64,000 nt of DNA from Snuella lapsa (GTDB lineage: Bacteria > Bacteroidota > Bacteroidia > Flavobacteriales > Flavobacteriaceae): assembly GCF_039539345.1 (NCBI RefSeq), contig NZ_BAABCY010000035.1:82078-146077 (forward strand), given 5' to 3'. A program made the translations under genes and the position numbers. The notes under the pieces are model-generated. The model was not told the DNA's origin. It saw only the letters and a program-made list of their open reading frames with translations, and ran no database searches. The stretch's first letter is position 1, and every line of letters starts with the position of its first letter. This document shows, piece by piece, positions 53,152-61,285 of this stretch.

Positions 53152-54501
53152 ATGAAATTTATAGAATCGTTAAAAAATGTTTGGAAAATAGAGGAACTAA
53201 GAAACAGAATCATTGTTACTTTGAGTCTGCTTTTAGTTTATCGTTTTGGTGCCCAAGTGGTATTACCTGGTGTCGATGCTTCGCAATTAGAAGCTCTAGG
53301 TGATAATACCGAACAAGGTATTTTAGGATTACTTAATGCCTTTACTGGAGGTGCATTTGCTAATGCATCTGTTTTTGCACTAGGTATCATGCCATACATT
53401 TCAGCTTCTATTGTTGTACAGTTAATGGGGATTGCAATTCCTTATTTACAAAAGTTACAAAAGGAAGGAGCAAGTGGACAGAAAAAAATCACTCAAATAA
53501 CAAGATGGTTAACAATAGCTATTTGTTTGTTACAAGCACCTGGTTATTTGGCTAGCTTACCAAGTTTGGGTATTCCTCAAAGTGCCTTTTTATTAGGGAC
53601 AGGACCATTGTTTTATTTCTCATCGGTATCTATTTTAGTTACAGGCTGTATTTTTGCTATGTGGTTAGGAGAAAAGATTACCGATAAAGGAATTGGTAAT
53701 GGTATTTCCTTATTAATTATGGTAGGTATTATAGCTAGATTGCCACAGTCATTCTTACAAAACGCCGCTACTAGGTTGGAAGGTAATAACATCATGTTGA
53801 TTCTTTTCGAATTAGTTATTTGGTTTGTTATCATTTTGGCATCTATTATGCTCGTAATGGCAGTTAGGAAAATAGCTGTTCAGTACGCAAGACGTACAGC
53901 GTCGGGTGGATACGAAAAGAATGTTATGGCAGGATCTAGACAATATATTCCTTTAAAACTTAATGCATCAGGGGTAATGCCTATTATCTTTGCTCAGGCT
54001 ATCATGTTTGTGCCAGGGCTGATAGGAGGCTTAGATTCTTTGAAGGATTCAGCAGTTGGACAATGGCTTCAAACAGAGTTTGGAAACAACATGTTTGGTT
54101 TTTGGTATAATTTAGTATTTGCTTTGTTAATTATTGTATTTACATATTTCTATACAGCAATTACAGTACCAACTAACAAAATGGCAGACGATTTAAAGCG
54201 TAGTGGTGGTTTTATCCCAGGTATTCGCCCAGGTTCTGAAACATCAGAATATCTTGATAAGATAATGTCTCAAATAACCTTACCGGGTTCTATATTCTTA
54301 GCAATTATAGCTGTGTTCCCAGCTGTTATTGTACAGCTTATGGACGTTCAAGCCGGATGGGCCTTGTTTTTCGGAGGAACCTCATTATTAATCATGGTTG
54401 GAGTTGCAATTGACACTATGCAACAAGTGAATTCTTACTTGTTGAATAGACATTACGATGGCTTGATGAAAACAGGTAAAAATAGAAAAGCAGTAGCTTA
54501 A
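53152..54501 (+). CDS. secY: Preprotein translocase subunit SecY
   Basis: SecY (449 residues) is the inner-membrane channel for Sec export with ten transmembrane helices. Recognisable parts are GIMPYISASIVVQLM in helix 2, ITRWLTIAICLLQAPGYL, EKITDKGIGNGISLLI, RRTASGGYEKNVMAGSRQYIPLKLNASGVMP and FYTAITVPTNKMADDL. In the cluster it sits between rplO and infA, so export capacity follows ribosome synthesis. Confidence 0.98.
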   Translation: MKFIESLKNVWKIEELRNRIIVTLSLLLVYRFGAQVVLPGVDASQLEALGDNTEQGILGLLNAFTGGAFANASVFALGIMPYISASIVVQLMGIAIPYLQKLQKEGASGQKKITQITRWLTIAICLLQAPGYLASLPSLGIPQSAFLLGTGPLFYFSSVSILVTGCIFAMWLGEKITDKGIGNGISLLIMVGIIARLPQSFLQNAATRLEGNNIMLILFELVIWFVIILASIMLVMAVRKIAVQYARRTASGGYEKNVMAGSRQYIPLKLNASGVMPIIFAQAIMFVPGLIGGLDSLKDSAVGQWLQTEFGNNMFGFWYNLVFALLIIVFTYFYTAITVPTNKMADDLKRSGGFIPGIRPGSETSEYLDKIMSQITLPGSIFLAIIAVFPAVIVQLMDVQAGWALFFGGTSLLIMVGVAIDTMQQVNSYLLNRHYDGLMKTGKNRKAVA

Positions 54502-54511
54502 TTATTATACT

Positions 54512-54727
54512 ATGGCAAAACAAGCAGCAATAGAACAAGATGGAACAATTATAGAAGCATTATCAAATGCCATGTTCCGTGTTGAATTAGAAAATGGTCA
54601 CATTGTGACTGCACACATCTCAGGTAAAATGCGTATGCATTATATAAAATTATTACCAGGAGATAAAGTTAAATTAGAAATGAGTCCTTACGATCTAACG
54701 AAGGCTCGAATAACTTATAGATATTAA
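54512..54727 (+). CDS. infA: Translation initiation factor IF-1
   Basis: IF-1 (71 residues) binds the A-site of the 30S subunit. The S1-like OB fold is complete: EQDGTIIEALSNAMFRVELENG, AHISGKMRMHYIKLLPGDKV and SPYDLTKARITYRY. A repeat-filled spacer of 84 bp follows before rpmJ. Confidence 0.97.
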   Translation: MAKQAAIEQDGTIIEALSNAMFRVELENGHIVTAHISGKMRMHYIKLLPGDKVKLEMSPYDLTKARITYRY

Positions 54728-54773
54728 ATGAGCTATAAAGTTGTAAGTGAAAGTTGAAGGCTAGATTTAATCA

Positions 54774-54804
54774 ACTTTAAACTTTAAACTTTAAACTTTA
54801 AACT
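54774..54804 (+). repeat. ACTTTAA tandem repeat before rpmJ
   Basis: Four tandem ACTTTAA units and a partial fifth, 7-bp period, end 7 bp before the rpmJ ATG. The preceding AAGTTGTAAGTGAAAGTTGAAGG is a related degenerate stretch. Confidence 0.65.
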
Positions 54805-54811
54805 AAGAAAA

Positions 54812-54928
54812 ATGAAAGTAAGAGCATCAGTTAAAAAAAGAAGTGCAGATTGTAAAATCGTGCGTAGAAAGGGTAGACTTTACGTAATTAACAAAAAGAA
54901 TCCTAGATTTAAACAAAGACAAGGATAA
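54812..54928 (+). CDS. rpmJ: Ribosomal protein L36, zinc-free type
   Basis: This 38-residue protein reads MKVRASVKKRSADCKIVRRK and ends in VINKKNPRFKQRQG, the L36 signature. Only one Cys remains, so it is the zinc-independent form, as for S14 here. It lies between infA and rpsM in the usual place. Confidence 0.94.
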   Translation: MKVRASVKKRSADCKIVRRKGRLYVINKKNPRFKQRQG

Positions 54929-54934
54929 ATTAGA

Positions 54935-55032
54935 CATAAGTCATTAGTGTTTAGAAGTTAGATGAATCTGCTTGAAATAGAAATGTTTAGGATTCTAACA
55001 ACTAAAAACTAACAACTAGAAACTAAAAAGAT
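54935..55032 (+). repeat. Repeat-derived spacer rpmJ-rpsM, copy A
   Basis: The spacer shares GAATCTG.TTGAAAT and TTTAGGATTCTA with the rpsM-rpsK spacer (55422-55514), in the same order and at a similar distance. GTTAGA (54957-54962) and TCTAAC (54994-54999) can pair. Confidence 0.65.
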
Positions 55033-55407
55033 ATGGCAAGAATTGCAGGTGTAGACATACCAAAAAACAAAAGAGGCGTTATCTCTTTAACTTATATCTA
55101 TGGAATAGGTAAAAGTAGAGCTAAAGAAATTTTGGCAACAGCTAAAGTTGATGAAAGTACTAAAGTACAAGATTGGACAGACGATGAAATCGGAAGTATT
55201 CGTGAAGCAGTAGGAACTTACACCATTGAAGGTGAATTACGTTCTGAAACTCAATTAAATATTAAACGACTAATGGATATTGGTTGTTATAGAGGAATTC
55301 GTCATAGAGCTGGTCTTCCATTAAGAGGACAACGTACTAAAAACAATTCTAGAACTAGAAAAGGTAGAAGAAAAACTGTTGCTAATAAGAAAAAAGCAAC
55401 TAAATAA
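55033..55407 (+). CDS. rpsM: Ribosomal protein S13
   Basis: S13 (124 residues) forms the head-to-50S bridge. MARIAGVDIPKNKRGVISLTYIYGIG with the helix-two-turn-helix and the C-terminal RHRAGLPLRGQRTKNNSRTRKG are diagnostic. It stands between two copies of a repeat-derived spacer. Confidence 0.97.
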   Translation: MARIAGVDIPKNKRGVISLTYIYGIGKSRAKEILATAKVDESTKVQDWTDDEIGSIREAVGTYTIEGELRSETQLNIKRLMDIGCYRGIRHRAGLPLRGQRTKNNSRTRKGRRKTVANKKKATK

Positions 55408-55421
55408 TAATTAGAAATTTA

Positions 55422-55514
55422 GTCTTTAGTATTTAGACGTTGGAAAGAATCTGTTTGAAATTATTTAGGTTTAGGATTCTAGCGACTATAACTAACAGCT
55501 AAAAACTAGAAAAT
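55422..55514 (+). repeat. Repeat-derived spacer rpsM-rpsK, copy B
   Basis: Same two blocks as copy A. Here AGAATC (55446-55451) and GATTCT (55475-55480) pair. The end CTAAAAACTAGAAA resembles the AACTAGAAACTAAAAA before rpsM. Confidence 0.65.
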
Positions 55515-55898
55515 ATGGCAAAAACAAGCACTAAAAAACGTAAAGTTATTGTTGACTCTGTTGGTGAAGCTCACGTAACAGCATCTTTCAATAACATTAT
55601 TATTTCACTTACCAATAAAAAAGGAGACGTAATTTCTTGGTCTTCTGCTGGTAAAATGGGGTTTAGAGGTTCTAAGAAAAATACTCCTTATGCTGCACAA
55701 TTGGCGGCTGAAGATGCTGCAAAAGTAGCTCAAGAAGCTGGCTTGAAAAAAGTAAAAGTTTATGTTAAAGGTCCTGGAAACGGTAGAGAGTCTGCTATTC
55801 GTTCCATTCACAACTCAGGTATTGAAGTAACCGAAATTATCGATGTTACACCACTACCACATAATGGTTGTAGACCTCCAAAACGTAGAAGAGTATAA
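55515..55898 (+). CDS. rpsK: Ribosomal protein S11
   Basis: S11 (127 residues) is in the platform near the E-site and the anti-Shine-Dalgarno region. GEAHVTASFNNIIISLTN and NGCRPPKRRRV are the conserved ends. The 248-bp spacer that follows holds a terminator-like hairpin and a promoter. Confidence 0.97.
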   Translation: MAKTSTKKRKVIVDSVGEAHVTASFNNIIISLTNKKGDVISWSSAGKMGFRGSKKNTPYAAQLAAEDAAKVAQEAGLKKVKVYVKGPGNGRESAIRSIHNSGIEVTEIIDVTPLPHNGCRPPKRRRV

Positions 55899-55982
55899 CA
55901 ATTACAATTGTTTGGTTTACTGTTTTGTTAAAAGCATATCTGTAAACCTGCCCTGAGCCAAGGCAAAGGAGTAAAAACGACA

Positions 55983-56025
55983 AAAAAATTAATATCATCT
56001 GATTTAAAGATGGTATTAATTTTTT
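55983..56025 (+). terminator. Terminator-like hairpin between rpsK and rpsD
   Basis: An 18-bp stem (one G-U) with a 7-nt loop pairs 55983-56000 with 56008-56025, with poly-A on the left arm and poly-T on the right arm. It resembles a bidirectional intrinsic terminator inside the cluster. Confidence 0.65.
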
Positions 56026-56028
56026 GTA

Positions 56029-56036
56029 TAAATTTG
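56029..56036 (+). promoter_or_regulatory. Candidate internal promoter before rpsD
   Basis: TAAATTTG fits the -7 consensus and lies 4 bp after the hairpin above. The -33 box is poor (TTTA). It may restart transcription of rpsD-rpoA-rplQ. Confidence 0.45.
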
Positions 56037-56146
56037 CAAACTGAAAAATAATAACAATAACAAGTATCAAAAACAAGAGATTACTGGTTATCGAAGGATA
56101 AGATTAAGACCTTAATTCATAACTACTCTTAAAAACACAATTTAAA

Positions 56147-56752
56147 ATGGCAAGATATACTGGTCCTAAAACTAAAATAGCTCGCAAGTTTGGTGAAGCT
56201 ATTTTTGGAGAAGATAAGTCTTTTGAAAAAAGAAATTACCCTCCAGGTCAACACGGTAACGCTAAGCGTCGTGGAAAAAAATCTGAATATGCAATCCAGT
56301 TAATGGAAAAGCAAAAAGCTAAATACACATACGGTGTTTTAGAGCGTCAGTTCAGAAATATGTTTAAACGTGCAAGAGCTGCACAAGGTATTACCGGTGA
56401 GGTATTATTACAATTATGTGAATCTAGATTGGATAATGTAGTCTACAGAATGGGAATTGCTCCATCTAGAAGTGCTGCAAGACAATTAGTGTCTCACAGA
56501 CACATTACTGTTAATGGAGAATTAGTAAACATCCCATCCTATTCTTTAAAAGCTGGAGATATTATAGCCGTAAGAGAAAAGTCTAAGTCTTTAGATGTAA
56601 TAACGCAATCTTTGGCTAATTCAAACCACGTTTACGAATGGATTACATGGAATAACGATACTAAGCAAGGAACTTATGTTGCAGTTCCTGCTAGAATTCA
56701 AATTCCAGAAAACATAAACGAGCAATTCATAGTCGAATTATACTCTAAATAA
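56147..56752 (+). CDS. rpsD: Ribosomal protein S4
   Basis: S4 (201 residues) is a primary 16S rRNA-binding protein and fidelity factor. MARYTGPKTKIARKFGE begins it, RNYPPGQHG follows, and the S4 domain is LDNVVYRMGIAPSRSAARQLVSHRHITVNG. The N-terminal zinc cysteines are absent, as in other zinc-free forms. Confidence 0.97.
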   Translation: MARYTGPKTKIARKFGEAIFGEDKSFEKRNYPPGQHGNAKRRGKKSEYAIQLMEKQKAKYTYGVLERQFRNMFKRARAAQGITGEVLLQLCESRLDNVVYRMGIAPSRSAARQLVSHRHITVNGELVNIPSYSLKAGDIIAVREKSKSLDVITQSLANSNHVYEWITWNNDTKQGTYVAVPARIQIPENINEQFIVELYSK

Positions 56753-56849
56753 TAATTTAAAAACATTGGTATTTAGCCAAAGGGTTTATTGGTACTTCTT
56801 CAAACTTTTAAACCGCGCAACTAAATAGCAATTAAAACGAAGAAAAAAT

Positions 56850-57842
56850 ATGGCAGTATTTAATTTTCAAAAGCCTGACAAAGTAATCATGATTGATTCA
56901 ACCGATTTTGAAGGCAAATTCGAATTTCGTCCTTTAGAACCCGGTTATGGATTAACAGTAGGTAACGCATTAAGAAGAGTTTTACTTTCATCTTTAGAAG
57001 GATTTGCTATTACATCGGTTAAAATTGAAGGTGTAGATCATGAGTTCTCTACGATTGCTGGCGTTGTTGAAGATGTTACAGAAATCATTTTAAACCTAAA
57101 ACAAGCTCGTTTTAAAAGACAGATCGATGACATTGACAACGAATCTGTTTCAATATCGATTTCTGGGCAAGATCAAATTAAAGCTGGTGATTTCCAGAAA
57201 TTTATTTCAGGATTCCAAGTGTTAAATACCGAATTGGTAATTTGTAACTTAGATCCTAAAGTAAACTTTAACTTAGAGATTACTATAGAAAAAGGTAGAG
57301 GTTATGTACCGGCAGAAGAAAACAAAAAAGCTGCTGCTCCTATAGGAACTATCTTTACAGATTCAATATACACACCTATAAAGAATGTTAAGTATAGCAT
57401 AGAGAATTACCGTGTAGAGCAAAAGACAGATTATGAAAAATTGGTTTTTGAGATCATTACGGACGGCTCTATTACACCTCAAGATGCTTTAACAGAAGCA
57501 GCTAAAACCTTAATTCACCACTTCATGTTATTCTCTGATGAGCGTATTACATTAGAAGCTGATGAGATTGCACAAACTGAAACATATGATGAAGAATCTT
57601 TACATATGAGACAGCTTCTTAAAACGAAGTTAATCGATATGGATTTATCGGTACGTGCACTTAATTGTTTAAAGGCTGCCGAAGTAGATACATTAGGAGA
57701 CTTAGTGTCATTTAACAAAAATGATTTGATGAAGTTCCGTAATTTTGGTAAAAAATCATTAACAGAGCTTGAAGAGCTTGTAAGTGTTAAGGGTTTGAAT
57801 TTCGGAATGGATTTAAGTAAATATAAATTAGATAAAGACTAA
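56850..57842 (+). CDS. rpoA: RNA polymerase alpha subunit
   Basis: This 330-residue alpha subunit starts polymerase assembly and contacts activators and UP elements. The N-terminal domain has FEFRPLEPGYGLTVGNALRRVLLSSLEG; the C-terminal domain has IDMDLSVRALNCLKAAEVDTLGDLV and RNFGKKSLTELEELV. It lies between rpsD and rplQ as usual. Confidence 0.98.
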   Translation: MAVFNFQKPDKVIMIDSTDFEGKFEFRPLEPGYGLTVGNALRRVLLSSLEGFAITSVKIEGVDHEFSTIAGVVEDVTEIILNLKQARFKRQIDDIDNESVSISISGQDQIKAGDFQKFISGFQVLNTELVICNLDPKVNFNLEITIEKGRGYVPAEENKKAAAPIGTIFTDSIYTPIKNVKYSIENYRVEQKTDYEKLVFEIITDGSITPQDALTEAAKTLIHHFMLFSDERITLEADEIAQTETYDEESLHMRQLLKTKLIDMDLSVRALNCLKAAEVDTLGDLVSFNKNDLMKFRNFGKKSLTELEELVSVKGLNFGMDLSKYKLDKD

Positions 57843-57997
57843 CAATTTTGAATTGTAGATTTTTGAATGGCAAATTAAACACTGTCAAGTTTCTTAAATT
57901 TAAAATTGTAAATCAAAAGAGTAAATTAAATAATTAATACCTTCATATTTTGCTCCCCAAAAAGGGTAGAGACAAGATGAAGACTAAATGAAATGTC

Positions 57998-58474
57998 ATG
58001 AGACACGGAAAGAAATTTAACCATTTAGGAAGAAAATCAGCCCACAGAAAATCAATGTTGGCTAACATGGCTTGTTCTTTGATAGAACACAAACGTATCA
58101 ATACAACTGTAGCTAAAGCTAAAGCTTTAAAGCAGTTTGTTGAGCCTTTGATTACCAAGTCAAAAGAAGACACTACACATAACAGACGTATTGTAATGTC
58201 TAGATTGAGACAAAAGGATGCCGTTACTGAGTTGTTTAGGGATGTGGCAACAAAGATTGCCGATAGACCAGGTGGTTATACTAGAATTATTAAGTTGGGT
58301 AATCGTTTAGGAGATAATGCAGACATGGCTATGATAGAGTTGGTAGATTATAACGAAATCTACAACGCAGAAAAAGCCAAGAAGAAAACAACAAGACGAA
58401 GCAGAAGAGGTGGTTCTAAGCCAGCAGCCGCTCCAGTTGTTGAAACGAAAGCAACCAACGAAGAGGAAGAATAG
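57998..58474 (+). CDS. rplQ: Ribosomal protein L17
   Basis: L17 (158 residues) is near the exit tunnel. MRHGKKFNHLGRKSAHRKSMLANMA begins it and RPGGYTRIIKLGNRLGDNADMA is in its middle. The tail of about 35 residues (RRSRRGG, then APVVETKATNEEEE) is an acidic extension common in Bacteroidota. It ends the cluster. Confidence 0.96.
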   Translation: MRHGKKFNHLGRKSAHRKSMLANMACSLIEHKRINTTVAKAKALKQFVEPLITKSKEDTTHNRRIVMSRLRQKDAVTELFRDVATKIADRPGGYTRIIKLGNRLGDNADMAMIELVDYNEIYNAEKAKKKTTRRSRRGGSKPAAAPVVETKATNEEEE

Positions 58475-58497
58475 ATGTTAATATACATTTAAAATAT

Positions 58498-58530
58498 AAA
58501 GGATAAACTATTTTAGTTTATCCTTTTTTT
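58498..58530 (+). terminator. Intrinsic terminator after rplQ
   Basis: GGATAAACTA and TAGTTTATCC form a 10-bp stem around TTT, extended by AAA/TTT pairs, and are followed by TTTTTTT. This is the main terminator of the ribosomal protein cluster. Confidence 0.9.
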
Positions 58531-58563
58531 TGTGCAATTTTGCAAAACTTTTTTATTGAATAA

Positions 58564-59673
58564 ATGAAATATCAAAAAAGACAAAATGCCATAATTCTTT
58601 TGGCAGACGGTACTATTTTTTATGGAAAAGCTGTAGGTAACAAGCAAGGAACTTCATTTGGTGAAGTATGCTTTAATACGGGTATGACTGGGTATCAAGA
58701 AATTTTTACCGATCCTTCTTACTACGGCCAATTGATGGTAACAACCAATGCCCACATTGGTAACTACGGAACTAATGCAGAAGAAATTGAATCAGATTCT
58801 ATTAAGATAGCTGGTTTGATTTGTAAAAATTTTAGCTACGATTATTCTCGTGATGCTGCAGATAGTTCTTTAGAGACATTTTTAAATGATAACAACCTTT
58901 TGGCAATTTCTGATGTAGACACAAGAGCTTTAGTGAGCTATATTAGAGACAATGGGGCTATGAATGCCGTAATATCTACGGATGTTGATAATATTGACGG
59001 TTTGAAGAAACAATTAGCTGAAGTGCCAAATATGAATGGTTTGGAGTTGGCATCAAAAGTATCAACAGAAGAGCCGTATTACTTCGGAGATGAAAATGCG
59101 ACTTATAAAGTGGCAGCTTTGGACATTGGAATCAAAAAGAATATATTACGAAATATTGCTCAACGCGATGTTTACATAAAAGTGTTCCCTTATAATGCAA
59201 CATTCGAAGAGTTGAGTGATTGGAACCCTGATGGTTATTTCTTATCTAATGGGCCAGGAGATCCAGAACCTTTAAAAGAAGCGCAAGCTTTGGCAAAGGA
59301 GATTATTAATAGAGATTTGCCATTATTTGGCATCTGTCTTGGTCATCAGGTTATTGCAATAGCAAACGGTGTATCAACTTATAAAATGCATCATGGACAC
59401 CGTGGTATTAACCATCCAGTAAAAAATCTTACTACTGGTAAAGGAGAAATTACATCACAAAACCACGGATTTGCAGTAAATAGGGAAGAAGCCGAATCTC
59501 ATAGCGATTTAGAAATAACACATGTACATTTAAATGACCATACAGTAGCTGGATTGGCAATGAAAAACAAAAATTGTTTTTCGGTTCAGTACCATCCAGA
59601 AGCTAGTCCAGGTCCACATGATTCTTCCTATCTTTTCGATCAGTTTATAGAAAATATAAAGAAAAGCAAATAA
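58564..59673 (+). CDS. carA: Carbamoyl-phosphate synthase small subunit
   Basis: CarA (369 residues) hydrolyses glutamine and passes ammonia to CarB for carbamoyl phosphate, used in arginine and pyrimidine synthesis. The N-terminal FGEVCFNTGMTGYQEIFTDPSY is diagnostic; the glutaminase nucleophile is Cys258 in GICLGHQ, with His and Glu in YHPEASPGPHD. carB is not adjacent. A terminator stands before and after it, so it is transcribed alone. Confidence 0.97.
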   Translation: MKYQKRQNAIILLADGTIFYGKAVGNKQGTSFGEVCFNTGMTGYQEIFTDPSYYGQLMVTTNAHIGNYGTNAEEIESDSIKIAGLICKNFSYDYSRDAADSSLETFLNDNNLLAISDVDTRALVSYIRDNGAMNAVISTDVDNIDGLKKQLAEVPNMNGLELASKVSTEEPYYFGDENATYKVAALDIGIKKNILRNIAQRDVYIKVFPYNATFEELSDWNPDGYFLSNGPGDPEPLKEAQALAKEIINRDLPLFGICLGHQVIAIANGVSTYKMHHGHRGINHPVKNLTTGKGEITSQNHGFAVNREEAESHSDLEITHVHLNDHTVAGLAMKNKNCFSVQYHPEASPGPHDSSYLFDQFIENIKKSK

Positions 59674-59680
59674 AATAGTC

Positions 59681-59715
59681 AGCCCTCAAGAAAACCTCAT
59701 TTTTTTGAGGGCTTT
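59681..59715 (+). terminator. Intrinsic terminator after carA
   Basis: AGCCCTCAA and TTGAGGGCT pair over 9 bp across a 15-nt loop, followed by TTTG. It lies 8 bp after the stop. Confidence 0.75.
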
Positions 59716-59788
59716 GTTTACTAAAACGTTATAGAGGAGATTTTGGTTATTTCTTTAAAAACCTCTAAAATTAAACAAGATTTAGCCG

Positions 59789-59796
59789 TAAATTTG
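59789..59796 (+). promoter_or_regulatory. Candidate eno -7 element
   Basis: TAAATTTG lies 28 bp before the eno ATG. No clear -33 TTTG is present at the right distance. Confidence 0.35.
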
Positions 59797-59823
59797 AAGT
59801 AATAAAAGTTAAAAATAAGACAT

Positions 59824-61113
59824 ATGAGCGCAATAATTAATATCCACGCAAGACAAATTTTAGATTCTAGAGGTAACCCTACAGTAGAAGTAGATGTTGT
59901 AACAGAAAATGGTATTTTAGGTAGGGCAGCTGTACCTTCAGGGGCTTCAACAGGAGAACATGAAGCTGTCGAATTACGAGATGGAGGCGATACTTATATG
60001 GGGAAAGGCGTATTAAAAGCAGTTGAAAATGTTAATTCCATTATAGCCGAAGAATTATTAGGTGTATCGGTGTTTGAACAAAATTTAATCGATCAATTGA
60101 TGATTGATTTAGATGGAACTTCAAACAAATCCAAATTAGGAGCCAATGCAATTCTTGGAGTATCTTTAGCAGTAGCTAAAGCGGCAGCATCAGAGTTAGG
60201 ATTACCGTTGTATCGTTACGTAGGTGGTGTTTCTGCTAACACACTTCCCTTACCAATGATGAATATTATCAATGGAGGGTCGCATAGTGATGCTCCAATT
60301 GCATTCCAGGAGTTTATGATTATGCCTGTAAAAGCAAATAATTTTACACATGCAATGCAAATGGGTACAGAAATATTCCACAACCTTAAAAAAGTATTAC
60401 ATGAAAGAGGTTTGAGTACAGCTGTTGGTGATGAAGGTGGTTTTGCTCCTACTTTAGACGGTACTGAAGATGCTATCGATACTATTGCAAAGGCTGTAGA
60501 AAAAGCAGGTTACAAGTTCGGAGAAGAAGTTAAGATTGCTTTAGATTGTGCTTCGGCAGAATTTTATGAGAATGGAGAGTATAACTACAAGAAGTTCGAA
60601 GGCGAAACAGGTAAGGTAAGAACCAGTAAAGAACAAGCGGATTACTTGGCTGAACTGGTCGAAAAATACCCTATTATTTCAATAGAGGATGGAATGGATG
60701 AAAACGACTGGGAGGGTTGGAAATACTTAACCGAAAAAGTAGGCGAAAAAGTACAACTTGTAGGTGATGATTTATTTGTGACTAATGTAGAACGCTTATC
60801 TCGCGGTATCGAAAATGGTATAGCAAATTCTATTCTTATTAAGGTTAACCAAATAGGAACCTTAACAGAAACTATTGCAGCTGTAAATATGGCTCATAAT
60901 GCAGGTTATACCTCAGTGATGTCTCACCGTTCTGGAGAGACCGAAGACAATACTATAGCCGATTTGGCAGTAGCATTGAACACTGGTCAAATAAAAACAG
61001 GATCCGCATCACGTAGTGACCGTATGGCAAAATATAACCAATTGCTTCGAATTGAAGAGGAATTAGCAGATGTTGCTTACTTCCCACAAGAAAAGGCTTT
61101 TAAAATAAAATAG
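59824..61113 (+). CDS. eno: Enolase
   Basis: Enolase (429 residues) converts 2-phosphoglycerate to phosphoenolpyruvate. The N-terminal IHARQILDSRGNPTVEVDV, the loop GASTGEHEAVELRDGG, PISIEDGMDENDWEGW and VNQIGTLTETI with SHRSGETEDNTIADLAV are the conserved Mg-binding and catalytic segments. It stands alone between two terminators. Confidence 0.98.
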   Translation: MSAIINIHARQILDSRGNPTVEVDVVTENGILGRAAVPSGASTGEHEAVELRDGGDTYMGKGVLKAVENVNSIIAEELLGVSVFEQNLIDQLMIDLDGTSNKSKLGANAILGVSLAVAKAAASELGLPLYRYVGGVSANTLPLPMMNIINGGSHSDAPIAFQEFMIMPVKANNFTHAMQMGTEIFHNLKKVLHERGLSTAVGDEGGFAPTLDGTEDAIDTIAKAVEKAGYKFGEEVKIALDCASAEFYENGEYNYKKFEGETGKVRTSKEQADYLAELVEKYPIISIEDGMDENDWEGWKYLTEKVGEKVQLVGDDLFVTNVERLSRGIENGIANSILIKVNQIGTLTETIAAVNMAHNAGYTSVMSHRSGETEDNTIADLAVALNTGQIKTGSASRSDRMAKYNQLLRIEEELADVAYFPQEKAFKIK

Positions 61114-61133
61114 CCAGATGATAATATTTTAGT

Positions 61134-61171
61134 AAAAAAGCGATTATTTTTTTAAATAATCGCTTTTTTTT
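61134..61171 (+). terminator. Intrinsic terminator after eno
   Basis: A perfect 16-bp stem (61134-61149 with 61154-61169) around TTTT, with A-tract and T-tract arms, stands 20 bp after the stop. The symmetrical arms allow action in both directions. Confidence 0.9.
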
Positions 61172-61285
61172 GAGGTCATTTTAACTAAAATTTAAAATGA
61201 CTAAATCTTTGCAGGAAACCTTTAAAAACGGAGAGATATTTCGTAAATTAGCGACTCTCAAAATCAAAAAAACAATTTTAAATAT

